Source: Notamacropus eugenii
Lineage: Eukaryota; Chordata; Mammalia; Diprotodontia; Macropodidae
DNA: 64,000 nucleotides
Direction: 5' to 3'
Assembly: GCF_028372415.1 (NCBI RefSeq)
Contig: NC_092874.1
Coordinates: 118,865,244 to 118,929,243 of the forward strand
This document shows, piece by piece, positions 33,839-44,965 of the stretch (position 1 is its first letter; every line of letters starts with the position of its first letter). Below the pieces are notes generated by a model, which saw nothing but the letters and a program-made list of their open reading frames with translations, ran no database searches and was not told where the DNA came from. The translations under genes and the position numbers were made by a program.

Positions 33839-34115
33839 ATATACCATAATCACAATGATGTAAAAGGAAACAAGTTCTGAAAGACTCCAGCATTCTGATC
33901 AATGAAATGCCCAGGCATGACTCCGAAGGACCAATGACTGATAACAAAACACACCGTCTCCTCTGGAAGAGGGAAGTGTTGTTGTGTATGCACGGTGAGT
34001 ATATCTGCATTTTCTGCTTAACTGTGCACTTCTTAGTCATAAAGAAAGGTTCTGGGAAAGGGGTGGGAAAAGTTTTGGGGAATGATAACAATGAGGAGGG
34101 AAAACAGACATCAAT

Positions 34116-34572
34116 AAAACTTCCTTCTTCCGGTCACCACCAGGCCTTCACCACAGACCAGATCCCTTGCACTTTTTTCTTCCATCCTACTAGTCCCCAG
34201 AGACTGGCTTTGCCTGTTTGCTGTCTTCTAGAAGTTGCCAAGTGTGTTTCTTTCCCCACCAGGTCCATTATAGAACTTGGGACATTACCGTAACTTCCCC
34301 TCCTACTGACCTATCCTTGAAACAAGCACAGGTTTTCTAAGGATTTTTTCTTTTTTACTGCTAGTAACTGCAAGGAACAGATAAAAGATAACCAAGGGGG
34401 AAGTAAACTAGAAATCTTAAAGGTCTCCCAATAAAAGTTAGCCCTGGTGTTCACTGGAATGTAAACAGAGCTGGTCCAGATTAAGCCTAGATCTCCTCTT
34501 AGTTTGCCACACTCACCTATCCCTTTCTTCATACCAATTGCATCCAATCCTCATTGCTCTTTTATCTGTCAT
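34116..34572. other. Unassigned sequence
   Basis: No recognised repeat. A 128-codon plus frame (33,907-34,293) is a continuation of L1-UTR sequence and is not a gene. Confidence 0.4.
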
Positions 34573-34764
34573 AGTAATAACTCATTTATAACACTTTAAC
34601 ATTTTTACAAGAATCTCCCTCATTTAATAACAGAGTAGGTATTATTATACTCATTTTATAGACAAGATAACCGAAGCTCAGAGTGACTTGCCCCAAGTCA
34701 CTCAGGAAGTTTCAGAACTGGAAACTCAGGTTTCCTGATGCCAGGTGTTCTTTCCACTCCACTC
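34573..34764 (-). mobile_element. MIR-type SINE
   Basis: tcattttatagacaagataa, gtgacttgccccaagtcact, head complement ttctttccactccact. Confidence 0.7.
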
Positions 34765-34825
34765 CAAGCCTCCCACTTAGGTGTCTCTTTCCTCCTTTCC
34801 TTTCCCTCCCCACTCCTAAATTTTG

Positions 34826-35510
34826 TTTATTTTTTAAAAATTTTATTGGTGCCTTTTATTTTTAATTTTACTGTTATTTCCATATTCAGCTGTCCCCCAC
34901 ATCTAGCACTGAACCCTCCCTGGCAACAAAGAAAAACATTTCAGCCAAAACCACCAATGTAAAGAGACTCTGTCTGGCAGTCGAGGCAGTACCCTGCCCC
35001 AGGAGTCTCCCACCTCTGTGCTATCAGGAGTAAGGTAGTTTTCACAATATTTTATCTGCTTCCCTCAGGATCAAAACTGGTCATTGTACTGACTCAGAGT
35101 CTGACTTTTTTTCAGTGTTCTTTTCACTGATGTTATTATAATCATGGTTTAAATTGTTCACCTGATTCTCCCTTTATTCTCCATCTCTTCATCCAAGTGT
35201 CCCCCTCCCCTTGCCATTTCCCTGAATCCTTCATACCTGTCCTTTCTTACTGCACAATAATATTCCACTCTATTGGTATACTCCAGTTTGCTTCTCCAAT
35301 CAAAAAGCAGCTCCTTTATTTACACAAATAGTGCTACTGTGAACATTATTTTATAAAAGGAGCCTTTTTGCCCTCACCTCCTTGGAGTATATGACCAGCA
35401 CTGTAACTGTGGGGTCAAAGGGTATATAAACAGTTTAGTTACTTTTCACAAATAATTAAAAATTATTTTCTGGAATGTTTGAACAAATTTGTTGCTACAG
35501 TAAGAGTATG
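34826..35510 (-). mobile_element. L1 3' region, 5'-truncated
   Basis: T-rich left end, then L1 antisense order: gcacaataatattccactct, a caaatagtgctactgtgaac block, then ctgtggggtcaaagggtata, which complements the ORF2 C-terminus. Confidence 0.7.
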
Positions 35511-35879
35511 TTACTGGGCTTGTCCCCAGTTCTTATTTGCAGTACTCTGTAGAGGGAGAAGAAGACAGAAGTAAAGATAGAGGCTGACAAAGGTTGCAGA
35601 TGCAGAAAGGATGAAAATAGACTTCATTTTTATGACTGGCCCATAGTAATCTGGGAAAGGTGGTTTTGGGTCTCCTCCTGTCAACCCATGAAATATTAAG
35701 AAAAGAGACACATAAAAAGATCCCAAATGTTCCTGTTAAGTTCTCCCCCAGGCAAAGAAATTTCACCTGCTGAGAAATATACTGGGCACCTCTGGCTAGT
35801 CTATAGGTACACATTATACTATATTATCAAATTATACTTATAATTGGTACATGTAAACTACTCTAGATATAAAGATATG
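35511..35879. other. Unassigned sequence
   Basis: No recognised repeat or coding signal. Confidence 0.4.
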
Positions 35880-36004
35880 TGTAGATAGAGATAGAGAGAG
35901 ATAGAGAGAGAGAGATGGATGGATGGATGGATGGATGAATGGATAGATAGAGAGATAGACAGACAGACAGACAGACAGACAGGTAGGTAGGTAGATAGAT
36001 TAGG

Positions 36005-36081
<77 letters not shown>

Positions 36082-36133
36082 GGATGGATGGATGGATGGA
36101 TGGATGGACGGACGGACGGACAGACAGACAGAC

Positions 36134-36191
<58 letters not shown>

Positions 36192-36212
36192 GTAGGTAGG
36201 TAGATAGATAAA
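35880..36212. repeat. Compound tetranucleotide array (GATA/GATG/GACA/GGTA)
   Basis: About 330 bp of mostly 4-bp units. Blocks run GATG, GACA, GGTA, a long GATA block, GATG, GACG, GACA, a second GATA block and GGTA. The block order is partly mirrored, suggesting an internal duplication. Explains long Ile-Tyr-Leu-Ser frames. Confidence 0.97.
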
Positions 36213-36224
36213 TGGATGCATGCA

Positions 36225-36510
36225 GGATGCATGCTCTTCCTTCAAGACATAGCTTAAGCTGGGTTCTACATGAACTCCCAATTGCTGGGGCCCACCTTCC
36301 AAAACTACCTTGTACTTAACTAGTTTATATTTCTTTGTATTCTCTTCACATTTATTCCGTATACATTTCTATAGTTACTTATCTCTCACTTTGGAATATA
36401 AGCTCCTTGTGACCAGGGACTTTTACTCTGTGCTTGTATCCCCGATAACTAGCATAGTGCCTGGCAGAGAAAAGGAACTTAACATGATTACTAGTTGATT
36501 GATGTTATAG
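36225..36510 (+). mobile_element. L2 LINE 3' end
   Basis: ttccttcaagacatagctta, ataagctccttgtgaccagg, catagtgcctggcagagaaa and a final tagttgattgatg. Confidence 0.75.
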
Positions 36511-36659
36511 TATTGAATGATGTTAAAGCTGTATGGACAAAACAAATAGGTTATGTTTAGGAATATAGTATTTAACATTATATATCTTAGTAGTGTACAA
36601 TACACTTTTATTATCTGGGTGCCAACAGCTACCTTTAGGTTTCATAGGATGACAGATAG

Positions 36660-37790
36660 GCTACCATACCCAGAGACCAATATGTCACTCTAGTCCCCAG
36701 CCAGATAATCTAGTGACTTCTGGCTCAAATTGGTAAAATTCCACCGAACAGACTTGGGCCATTTGTAATCCAAATTCTGGACCCATGTTTGGCTTAGGCT
36801 GTCTACATGTCCTAAGGGTCAGATCCTGCAATTGGCCTCTCTGTTCTCTTGGAGTTTCCACAACTTGAGCATTAAGAGAGTAAGGGATAGCTTCTAGATT
36901 CAGTCCTACCCTCATCATACCACGACATACTTGGCATGCCTCCCCCACACCTAAGAGTATAGGAAGTTTCATATTGCTCTTGGGTATGATCTAGAATCAA
37001 CTGCCCAGTCAAGAAGGGTGGATAGACTCATCTCAAGGTTTGATCTATCAAGTTCCCCTCAGTTCCACTCTCCCATTCACCACAGAGTCTGACTAACAGA
37101 CAACATAATAGTCGCAATACTTCATTTTTACAGGATCCCAAACAGTCTCTAAAGTTATTATGCTGACTGGCAGATTATCCAATGTCTGTACTACTTGGCA
37201 TGAGATCTCTCTACCTTGATCCACCATCTTGTGTTTTGCCAGGATACCAAGATTTCATAGCAAGGATCTATCCTCTGACTGAAATTCTCAGACTGTGGTT
37301 TCTTTATATATCTACTCTCTCTTGAACTGAGACCACAGCTTAGAGAGCTTAGAGAAATCATTCAAGCAAGTGACATTCCAGTCAGGATTCTGTCTTTCCT
37401 GTCTTCTGAGACTTCAAAACACGAGTCAATACGCAGGCATGGATTTTGCCCACACACTCACTAACAGGTACAGGAGAAAACCTATGGCAGCATTCCTGAC
37501 AGCATCACAAGCAGGTACCTCCACCAAGTCCTTGCATTTGGAGCCCAAAGAGTCCATCATGTTCAAAGACTACAATGAAGTACTTTAGATGCCGGTCTCC
37601 TTAGAGATAGCATATATAGTTCTAGATGTCTTGATTTCTGCTAGGCAGAGCATCTTCTGGAATACCTTGCTCTCAAAATCTCAGTCCTGATCAGAAGAAA
37701 TCCTGGCTAGTAAGCTAGCTATACCTCAAAATTCTTATGTATAGTCATTTCTGGAAATAATCCCCCTACCCTTTAGAAATAACTCATAAC
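36660..37790 (-). mobile_element. Ty3/Gypsy LTR-retrotransposon pol remnant (integrase)
   Basis: The minus strand decodes, with about five frame changes and several stops, into the integrase C-terminal half of a Ty3/Gypsy pol. In order: an SDQD box (37,690-37,692 is the aspartate codon) followed by DFESKVFQKMLCLAEIKTS; the stretch that normally carries the catalytic glutamate, where the codon at 37,583-37,585 reads Lys; LNMMDSLGSKCKD; NAAIGFLLYLLV; then AKHKMVDQGREISCQVVQT; and DNLPVSIITLETVWDPVKMK near 37,100, which fits the family's end-of-pol wording (proline-valine-x-x pattern, then a GPVK-like motif). A 95-codon open stretch (36,685-36,972) continues the C-terminal extension. No LTR, RT or gag was recognised; the 5' side is cut off near 37,790 by an L2 fragment. 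It is inactive. Alternatively it is a decayed copy of a domesticated Gypsy integrase gene. Confidence 0.65.
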
Positions 37791-37794
37791 AAAG

Positions 37795-37852
37795 GCAGTC
37801 AAATAACATTAATTAAGCACCTACTATGCTCCAGGCACTGTGTTAACATGTT
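37795..37852 (-). mobile_element. L2 LINE 3' terminus
   Basis: attaattaagcacctactat followed by gctccaggcactgtgttaac. Confidence 0.6.
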
Positions 37853-37864
37853 CCCCAAAAAGCA

Positions 37865-38747
37865 CCTCCTTATGCAAAATCTGGCAATTACAACCACAGA
37901 TTTTAAGGGCGAAATGGGCTAGGAGCATAACATCCAAAAACTTCACTGATAATAAGTAAAAAAAGGCAGGAATGGAAAATAAAATTGCACAGGTATAAGT
38001 TAAATGGTTAAAAAATATAAAAATACTACAATAAATAGAGGTGGCATCCTCCACCTCGGGCAGAGGCTGGGCCAGCCAGAGGAAGGTGAGGTGGGGGAGG
38101 GGCAGGCCTCTTCCCACTGCTCATATTGAACCCAAAGATATACAATAATTATGGCACTTTACCTTCACGAAAGACCTTTAGATGGAAGTGAGCACTGGAA
38201 TGCCTAGGTCCCATAGGAAGCTGCAGACTTGACATGAGAAGCCCCTGACCTGGGCTTCTAGGCCAGCTGCTGCCCCTCTGTGAGGGGACTGCCTGATGAC
38301 CAGAAGGCATTCAGTCTCCTCCAGGAGGTATGGGGGATGAAGGGGAGACCCCATAGATACTGCCCATCCTGTTTCCACAGAGGTACACAGGACTATCTTC
38401 AGGACTGGCTTTTCCCTTAGCAGGTGATTTGGAGGTCTAAGAGTCAAGGGGGCTAGGTGATCTTCAAGTTGGTTATGGGGGCTTGGGTGGGGGAGAGGGG
38501 TTCCCTGCTTTTCCTTCTCTTCCGTGCCTGTCTCTTCAGGCCCCCATCTCTGACTCTCCCAAGTATTATAGCTCCCCACTCCTCAGCTGGCCTCACTGCT
38601 TCCTGGGTCAAGGCCTTACCTAGGCAGAGCCACCCAAACGCCCTCCCCATTCTCACCTTACACCCTCACCCTGCACCCAAGTAGTCCAAAGAAAAAATAA
38701 GCAAACACAAAATTTGCATTAGGCCCAAACTGTTCCTTTATATCTCT
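37865..38747 (-). other. GC-rich 3'-UTR-like block
   Basis: Not a recognised repeat. On the minus strand a GC-rich part (38,700-38,040) passes into a sharp AT-rich U-stretch (tatttattgtagtattttt and similar, 38,040-37,960), like the distal end of a vertebrate mRNA. No AATAAA was found at the expected place. A 133-codon minus frame (38,178-38,579) lacks domain features. It could be a terminal exon of a minus-strand gene, a retrocopy or chance. Confidence 0.3.
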
Positions 38748-38875
38748 TGGTTGGTTGTTGTCCTTCGTCTTCAAAGAGGACCAAAATGATATCACCATTG
38801 TAAAGTGAAATTTCAGTGTGTCCAACTGTGGCTGATCAGACCAATACGAGCTCGGAATGCTCTACCACAGTAGAC
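38748..38875 (-). mobile_element. RTE LINE/SINE 3' end
   Basis: Complement of the tail seen in sense at 59,800-59,930: ggttgttgtccttcgtcttc, ccaactgtggctgatcagac, gctcggaatgctctaccaca. Confidence 0.85.
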
Positions 38876-38934
38876 ATCGATATCAATATATCAATCATGT
38901 TGGAACAAATTTGTGTTTTCAAAATAAGTGTTAC

Positions 38935-39470
38935 AGCAGAATTGACTATACAACAAAAGGCAAAGAACCAGTCCCTGCTCTCATGGAGCTAGCTCACAAT
39001 CTAATGAGGTAGGCAACATACAAACAACTATGAATAAACAAGATATAGATATAAGATAATTTGTTAGTAGTCTAGAGCAAAGGCGTTTAGATTAAGCAAG
39101 ACTAGAAAAGGTTTCTTGCATGAAATAGGATTTTAATTGAGACTTAAAAAAGCCAGAGAAACTTAGGAGGCAGAGATGAAAAGCGAGATCATTCCGAGCA
39201 AACAGATCTTATATTTTATCCAGGAGGTGATAAGGAATCACTGGTGCTTTCCGAATAGGACACTGATATGGTCAATCCTACACTTTAGGAAGACATTTTG
39301 ATAGCTGAGGAAAGGATGAACTGGAATAGAGAGGGAATTGTATCAGGGAGACCAAGCAGTCAGCTGCTGTGATAGTGCAGGCATGAGGAGATGTGGCCCC
39401 TGCACCTGGGTCATGGCAGTGCCAACCGAAAGATGAATGTGTTCTTTAGGAATAGGATGGGTCATTGCAA
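38935..39470 (-). mobile_element. L2 LINE interior
   Basis: agtccctgctctcatggagc, then gataaggaatcactggtgct and tgatagtgcaggcatgagg, the antisense L2 sequence order. Confidence 0.65.
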
Positions 39471-39534
39471 ATAATTTGGGTTCAGCTTGTTCTATAGTTT
39501 GTTTTAATTTATTACAAATAGGTAAGATGATAGA

Positions 39535-39575
39535 CAGACAGACAGACAGACAGAGAGATGATAGATAGATAGATA
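39535..39575. repeat. (GACA)n/(GATA)n repeat
   Basis: Short tetranucleotide run. Confidence 0.9.
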
Positions 39576-39665
39576 ATTTATTAAGTATTTACCCGTGTGC
39601 CAGGTACTGTGCTAAACACTGGAAATACAAATACAAAGAGAGTCCCTGCCTTCAGAAAACTTATA
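39575..39665 (-). mobile_element. L2 LINE 3' terminus
   Basis: tttattaagtatttacccgt, gtactgtgctaaacactgga, gtccctgccttcagaaaact. Confidence 0.65.
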
Positions 39666-39884
39666 AGGAAATGACACATTAAAGGGTACTGGAAAGTAGG
39701 AGGGGAGGGTAGAGGGCAGCAGTGTGGAGATTGCTAGGAAAGCCCAGATCCAATTAAAATAAAGAGAAACTCCATCTATTAAAATCCGTGGTGGTTTCAA
39801 GGTCAGAGTACAACTTTCCAGTGAGAAGGCAGTAGAGATGAATGCTGGAATGGAGGTGGCATGATCTGTAGTCATTGTGAATGT

Positions 39885-40285
39885 TTTTTCTAAGTTTTAT
39901 TTACTTCAGTCTTTATCAGATAAGTACATTTGAGTTTTCCCATATTTCCTTGGATTCTTGATTTTTAAAAAATTTTTTATAGTATTATGATGTTCCATTA
40001 CATTCATGTAGCATAATTTATTTGTTTATTCACCAATTTAGGGGAACCCATTTTGTTTCCAGTTTTTTGCTACCACAAAAGTTCTGCTGTAAATATTTTG
40101 GTATATAAGGAACTTTGCTTTTTGTCTTTGACCTCCCCAGGCAATGTGTCCCATAATGGGATCGTGGATCCAAAGGAAATGAACTATTTAGCGATTTTTC
40201 TTAAATAATTCTACATTGTTCTTCAGAATGACTGAGCAAATTCACAATGACCAACAGCATATCTCCCAAGAGTTCACATCAGTAG
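39885..40285 (-). mobile_element. L1 3' region fragment
   Basis: ttccattacattcatgtagc, ccattttgtttccagttttt, tcccataatgggatcgtgga: antisense L1 ORF2 end, diverged. Confidence 0.65.
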
Positions 40286-40559
40286 ACTTACTGGTGAATT
40301 CTTTGGTCAAGGCAACTCATGAAACAAGGAAGTATACAAAATGGCGCTTAGTCTTGTAGGGTGGTGGTTAAGAATCATACAGTTTTGAAACTACCTATAA
40401 ATATTAATGTTTGCTGGTACGATAAATGTGACATTCTTGTCAAGTGGCCAATGAGATCACATACTACTGGGGGAAATAAATCATATTAGCCTAAACATTC
40501 TTGATATAACTAAAACCAGAAGACAAAGGGAAGTTGTAAATAAATGAAAGAATAGCTCA

Positions 40560-42720
40560 TGAGTTCTCCTTAGAGAAGTTAATCAAACCAGCTTCACTGG
40601 CTTCTTTATTGTGAATCCAAAGACAAAAAGAAACACAATTTCATGGGATATTCAGTCATTTCATATTACAGTGTTCCTGGTAAAAATCTGCAAGAAGATC
40701 ATGAAAGTAACTGAAAAGTATCATAACTTACATAGCTTATGTATGGCAGAGCAGGAGAAAGTAGATAAATTCTACAAAGGGCTACTAAAAGTGCAAAATT
40801 AAATCAACATGCTTTAATACTCAGTGACTTCAAAGTAAAGGTGAGCATAGAAGTGAGCAATGAAAATTTTGTTGGGAAAGAGGGTTTGAGAGTTAGAAAA
40901 TGTAAAGATAAATTCCTGTAAATAATACAAAAACTTCATACCTATAATCTTTCTTCAAGAAGTGAGTCAGGAGATGCTAGACATGTCAAGCACCAAATAT
41001 TGACATGAAATTGATTGAATATTAATGAGGTATGATTGGTTACCAACATTAAAATATTCCCCAACTATATATGGACATAATAATGAGTAATTAGAGAAGA
41101 CATATAAATAAACACCAAATTAGAAGAAAGAGTTTAAAAAAAAAAGATGTACCTCAACTCAAACCTGACCTATTTAAGTTGTTCATACTAAGAAATGAAA
41201 AATAGATAAGGAACAGACATTGACTAACAGGTCCCCTCCCATAAGCATTTCTTAAGAAAGTTTTACCACGTAAATCAATCACAACAAAGAGACCAAAAAA
41301 TACTAGAAACCACCTCAACCAGGAAATATTTCATTGCTTTAACATGGGAAAAGGTACAGCAGTCAAAGGTAACATAATCTCATTTGCAAGATCTTTCAGA
41401 GGAAGATGGTGGTAGATTATGAGTAGTATCACCTCATAAAACATCCAAAAGCAGTCAAAGAAAAAAATGTTAAAACTTGTTGAGAGATCCAAAGTCATCA
41501 CAATGGCATTTAAGAATGAAACCAGAATTTAGACAACAAAGAGACAAAAATGGGAAAGATGATTAAAGCTGTGCATTACTTTTTTCAACCTCACCATTAA
41601 CAGTGAAACTACCATGTTAGAAATCAAAATGACAAACCCCAATGTGCTATATGATGAGGAAGAACTGTAAGATGAGACCAAATATGCATAGCAGAGGTCC
41701 ATGTTTGAGGCAATACAATTTTGAAAGCCTTGAGGAATCAGTTCTAAAGGAATCTAAAATAGAAGAGGATATCCAGCACCTGGAAGAAAAAAAACAAACC
41801 TCAGACTTACTATATAACAATAAAAGGGGAGGGGGCCAAGCAAATGTTAATTACTACCAACCAATATACCTACTTTTCTAACTCCACAAAAAATTTATGA
41901 AAGTAGTTTATGAGAAAGATGCATTGAGAGCATCTTTACAGGTGTGGAAAGAAACAATAGGCAATCTTTCACAAATTATATTTTTAGCAGATATAAGATA
42001 CCCACACACAGAGAGATCCCAATTTATTATGTTAACTACTAAAAAAAAAAATGCAAGTAGTTTAGTAGAACAAAATGACAACTAAAGGACCCTTCTTCAG
42101 TGAAGTATCTCCTATACAATAGATGTAAAAATCATACAGTCCTTGAAATATGTAACAAAAATATTTTTGCTTCCTAACATTCTCTTTTTTAACTTTAAGC
42201 AAAGCATAAAACCAGGACAAAGTCATTTGCCACTGTCATGGGAGATGTAAGGAATGCAATGGAAAAGGAACTCCCTATAGAAAATGAATTCTTCAAACAG
42301 ATGCCCTGTTTGTAGATGCCATTTTCCTGATTACATCAACTGATGGATTATCACAGAACCTCCTAAATGAACTGGAAAATGCGTTAGTGTAAGGAGAGAG
42401 AAAGCCATTTGGAATCCAAGGTTAGAGCAGCACACTTCAGGAACAAGAAAACTATAAAAACAGCAATGAAAATAAAAGGTCAGAGAGGCTAAATTTTGTT
42501 TTGTTCCATCAGTGGACTGGACAGATATATAAGTTCTAGGTACAATTGATAGAAGAATTTGAAAGTTGAATTCTACTGAATCAGCATAGAGAAGGGGTTG
42601 GGGGTGGAGGGCACTCCAGGCTTCAAAGAACTTAGTCTCTCTCCCATCAACTATTCCTGGATCCCTTACACTTAGACTCAGAGGATCTAGAGCTGCAATA
42701 AGGATTGGAAACATAGGTTG
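40560..42720 (+). mobile_element. RTE-clade LINE, endonuclease to RT remnant
   Basis: Plus-strand decay product of a non-LTR retrotransposon ORF. N-terminal endonuclease pieces: EQEKVDKFYKGLLKVQN (about 40,748-40,800), a degenerate GDFNAKVG site, then HEID, stop, ILMRYD (about 41,005-41,035), matching the NEIDYIL box of RTE endonucleases. RT pieces: VNYYQPIYLL (about 41,848), HKKFMKVVYE (about 41,884) and FVDAIFLITSTDGLS (about 42,310), where the FADD catalytic box now reads FVDA. NELENAL follows. About 10 frame breaks and stops. The 5' start and 3' tail are not identified. Best fit is the RTE/Bov-B group; inactive. Confidence 0.7.
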
Positions 42721-43078
42721 TCATTCTATTGATGTACATTGAATCCCAAGCAACAATTGTGTTCTACTGATTTTATGAAGGATACATATAGTACATACCT
42801 CTACAGTCAATGCAGGGGTCTGACCTCTATGTAATGAGTGAAAATTATCCATGGAGTGAGTTTAAAGTCCACTCCCAAAATCACAAGGGATAGCAAGAAG
42901 ATGGTTTTCATGTGTCCAATGGGATTTTACCAGTATGATCACATGCCTAAGAAATCTCTGGGGTCCCCATCACTGCTCAGCAGCTCATGGAGAAGGCCAT
43001 TTGTGATAGGAACTGCTTCTAAGAATTTATATGATATCTGTGTGATCTCATTGTATATGGAAAGGGAATTGATAAGAT
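42721..43078. other. Possible 3' continuation of the RTE LINE
   Basis: An 81-codon plus frame (42,838-43,083) has no motif I can place. It may be the eroded C-terminal end of the RTE ORF. Confidence 0.3.
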
Positions 43079-43257
43079 CATAGATTTAAAGCTAAAAAGG
43101 ACTCTGGAAAACCATCTAGTCCAATTCCCTCCATTTTCAATTGTTGAGCTTGAGCCCTAGGGAGGTTACACAATTTGTCAAAGCTTTCCTAGGTAGTAAA
43201 TGGCAGAGCCACGATTTGAACTCCGGTTCTCTGACCTACACACTGCACCACACAGCC
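43079..43257 (-). mobile_element. MIR-type SINE
   Basis: catagatttaaagctaaaaa, ctctggaaaaccatctagtc, gatttgaactccggttctct, head complement cactgcaccacacagcc. Confidence 0.8.
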
Positions 43258-43982
43258 TGAAGAGCAGACAGTGAGGACTGACCCCAAGAAAAGAGAACTC
43301 ATCACCAGGGTATACCAGGAACCAGTAAGATTCTACCAATGCCAGGGTGTACTAGTTGCAGTTTCTCTGCCAGGATTCATTCTGACTAAAGCTAAGATTT
43401 GAGAGTAGACAGGAATAAAAAACCCAGAAGTACAGTGCCACCCTCAAGAAGATCTGCAGGCAGATTATTTGAATCCCACCCCTTTGAACATGCTTGGCAC
43501 TGCAAGGCCTGAGTAGAAGGCTCCTTGCCTTCTTAGTGCATGCATACACATAATGCCACAAGAATGCCAATTAGTAATTATGCAAAACCAACATTAATGT
43601 CAACTTCTGGAACTTAGAATGGACCATAACTGATTTGGAAAGTATCAAAACAAGAACTTGTACAATATTAATGGAACATAAGGCCCATCACTCAAAGGCA
43701 GCATTTCTTTGTCAAAATTAAAAAAAAAAAAAGGAGGAAGGGAAGTGAAAGCTATTTTTAACCAGGTTTTAAAAAAGCTATAAAAATACGTTTGGAAAAA
43801 TGCACACATCACATAGTTGAGAAATAATCAAGCCTGATAATAGGTATATCTCATTATTTCTTCCAACTGGAGGTTTGGTTATATCCATAAAACATTGAAA
43901 AAGAATTAAGGTGAGATATATCAACTTATCCCAGACTGTCTCTATTGGAACCCTTTGAAAAAAGATGAGTTAAACACAATAC
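43258..43982. other. Unassigned A-rich sequence
   Basis: 43,576-43,730 faintly resembles the start of an RTE endonuclease ORF (NVNFWNLEW) but is not convincing. Confidence 0.35.
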
Positions 43983-44211
43983 TAGCTAATGTCTATGAAG
44001 TGCTTTAAAGGTTTTCAAAGCACTTTTTCATGTTCGCCAATTTAACTCTGACAATACCCTTGGAGGCAGGCGATATTATCATCTCCACATTCCGGATGAG
44101 AAAACTAAGGTTGAAGGGGTGACTGATTTGCCAAGGGTGGCTCAGCTAGCGTCTGGGGAGAGATGTGAACCCAGACCTTCCATGACTCAAGGTTCATCAC
44201 CCTGTCCACAA
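43983..44211 (-). mobile_element. MIR-type SINE
   Basis: gaagtgctttaaaggttttc, cattccggatgagaaaacta, gtgaacccagaccttccatg. Confidence 0.75.
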
Positions 44212-44224
44212 CAGCATGATGTCC

Positions 44225-44500
44225 AGATAATAACAACGGCAATAATTACAATAATTAACATTTATTTGGTACTTACTCTAGAACACACATTGTACTGAGC
44301 ACTTAACAGATATCTTATTTGATCTTATCAACAACGCTGTGAAGTAGGTACTATTATTTTCATTTTGCAGTTGAAGAAAATGAGACAAAAAGAGGTTATG
44401 ACTTGCCTAGGGTTATACAGTTAGTAACTGCCTGAGGCTAGATTTGAACTCAGGTCTTCTTGACTACAGGCCCAGCACACTGTCTAATGTATCAGCCTAG
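44225..44500 (-). mobile_element. MIR-type SINE
   Basis: tttatttggtacttactcta, tttgatcttatcaacaacgc, gatttgaactcaggtcttct. A second MIR directly after the first. Confidence 0.8.
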
Positions 44501-44502
44501 TT

Positions 44503-44600
44503 CAGGGCTTCTTAAACATTTTCCACTCCCAGCCTCTTCAACATTTCTGTGGTTGTGACCCCACAGTTTAGGAGTAATCCTTATTGAGAGGATACAGAGG
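44503..44600. mobile_element. hAT MITE end fragment
   Basis: cagggcttcttaaacatttt, ccactcccagcctcttcaac, gtggttgtgaccccacagtt: one end of a marsupial-type hAT MITE; the other end is missing. Confidence 0.45.
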
Positions 44601-44714
44601 ATTCTTGTGATAGGTCTCCAATGACTGAGGCTGCCTCCAGAACAAGTTAAAAATTAGAGGCAGGTGGATGAATTCTGGTTGGAAAAATTGCCTTTCCCTA
44701 GGGTCTCTAAGAGT

Positions 44715-44965
44715 AGTCTGTTAAGACTATTTTCTTTTTTTGTTTTGTTTTGTTTTATTCTTTCTCATGGTTCCTCCCATTCATTCTAATTGTTCTATAC
44801 AACATGATTAATGTGAAAATACGTTTAACGGGAATGTAAATGTACAGTCTATATCAGACTGCATGCCGTCTTGGGGGAGGGAGAAAGGGAAAGAGTGCGA
44901 GAAAATGTAAAACTTTTAGAAGTGAATGTTGAAAACTAAAAACAAATAAATTAATTTTTAAAAAA
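44715..44965 (+). mobile_element. Marsupial L1 3' UTR and tail
   Basis: tctcatggttcctcccattc, caacatgattaatgtgaaaa, gtctatatcagactgcatgc, then gaatgttgaaaactaaaaac and an A-rich tail. Confidence 0.85.

Larger units (their letters stand above)
33295..34115 (+). mobile_element. L1 ORF2 3' end and UTR, split by a MIR
   Basis: Left block ends agctgaacaaattgtacaaa. The right block resumes at gattcagagaaacttggaaa, where marsupial L1 continues. The AT microsatellite grew inside the right block, which ends near the agacatcaataaaactt stretch. Confidence 0.6.

Noticed and set aside
33607..34091. Three overlapping minus frames up to 142 codons
   Set aside because: Driven by the AT repeat and L1 UTR sequence; overlapping registers.
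35880..36212. CRISPR-like direct repeats
   Set aside because: Units are 4 bp without spacers; the genome is mammalian.
35858..36302. 124- and 100-codon minus frames
   Set aside because: Translation of the tetranucleotide array (Ile-Tyr-Leu-Ser and related repeats).
38178..38579. 133-codon minus frame
   Set aside because: Lies in GC-rich sequence where stops are rare; Pro/Leu-rich and featureless. Kept only as part of the 3'-UTR-like block.
42331..42714. 127-codon minus frame
   Set aside because: Antisense of the RTE LINE RT region on the plus strand, which has recognisable motifs.
43576..43730. Start of a second RTE endonuclease ORF
   Set aside because: Similarity limited to a few residues; could be chance in A-rich DNA.
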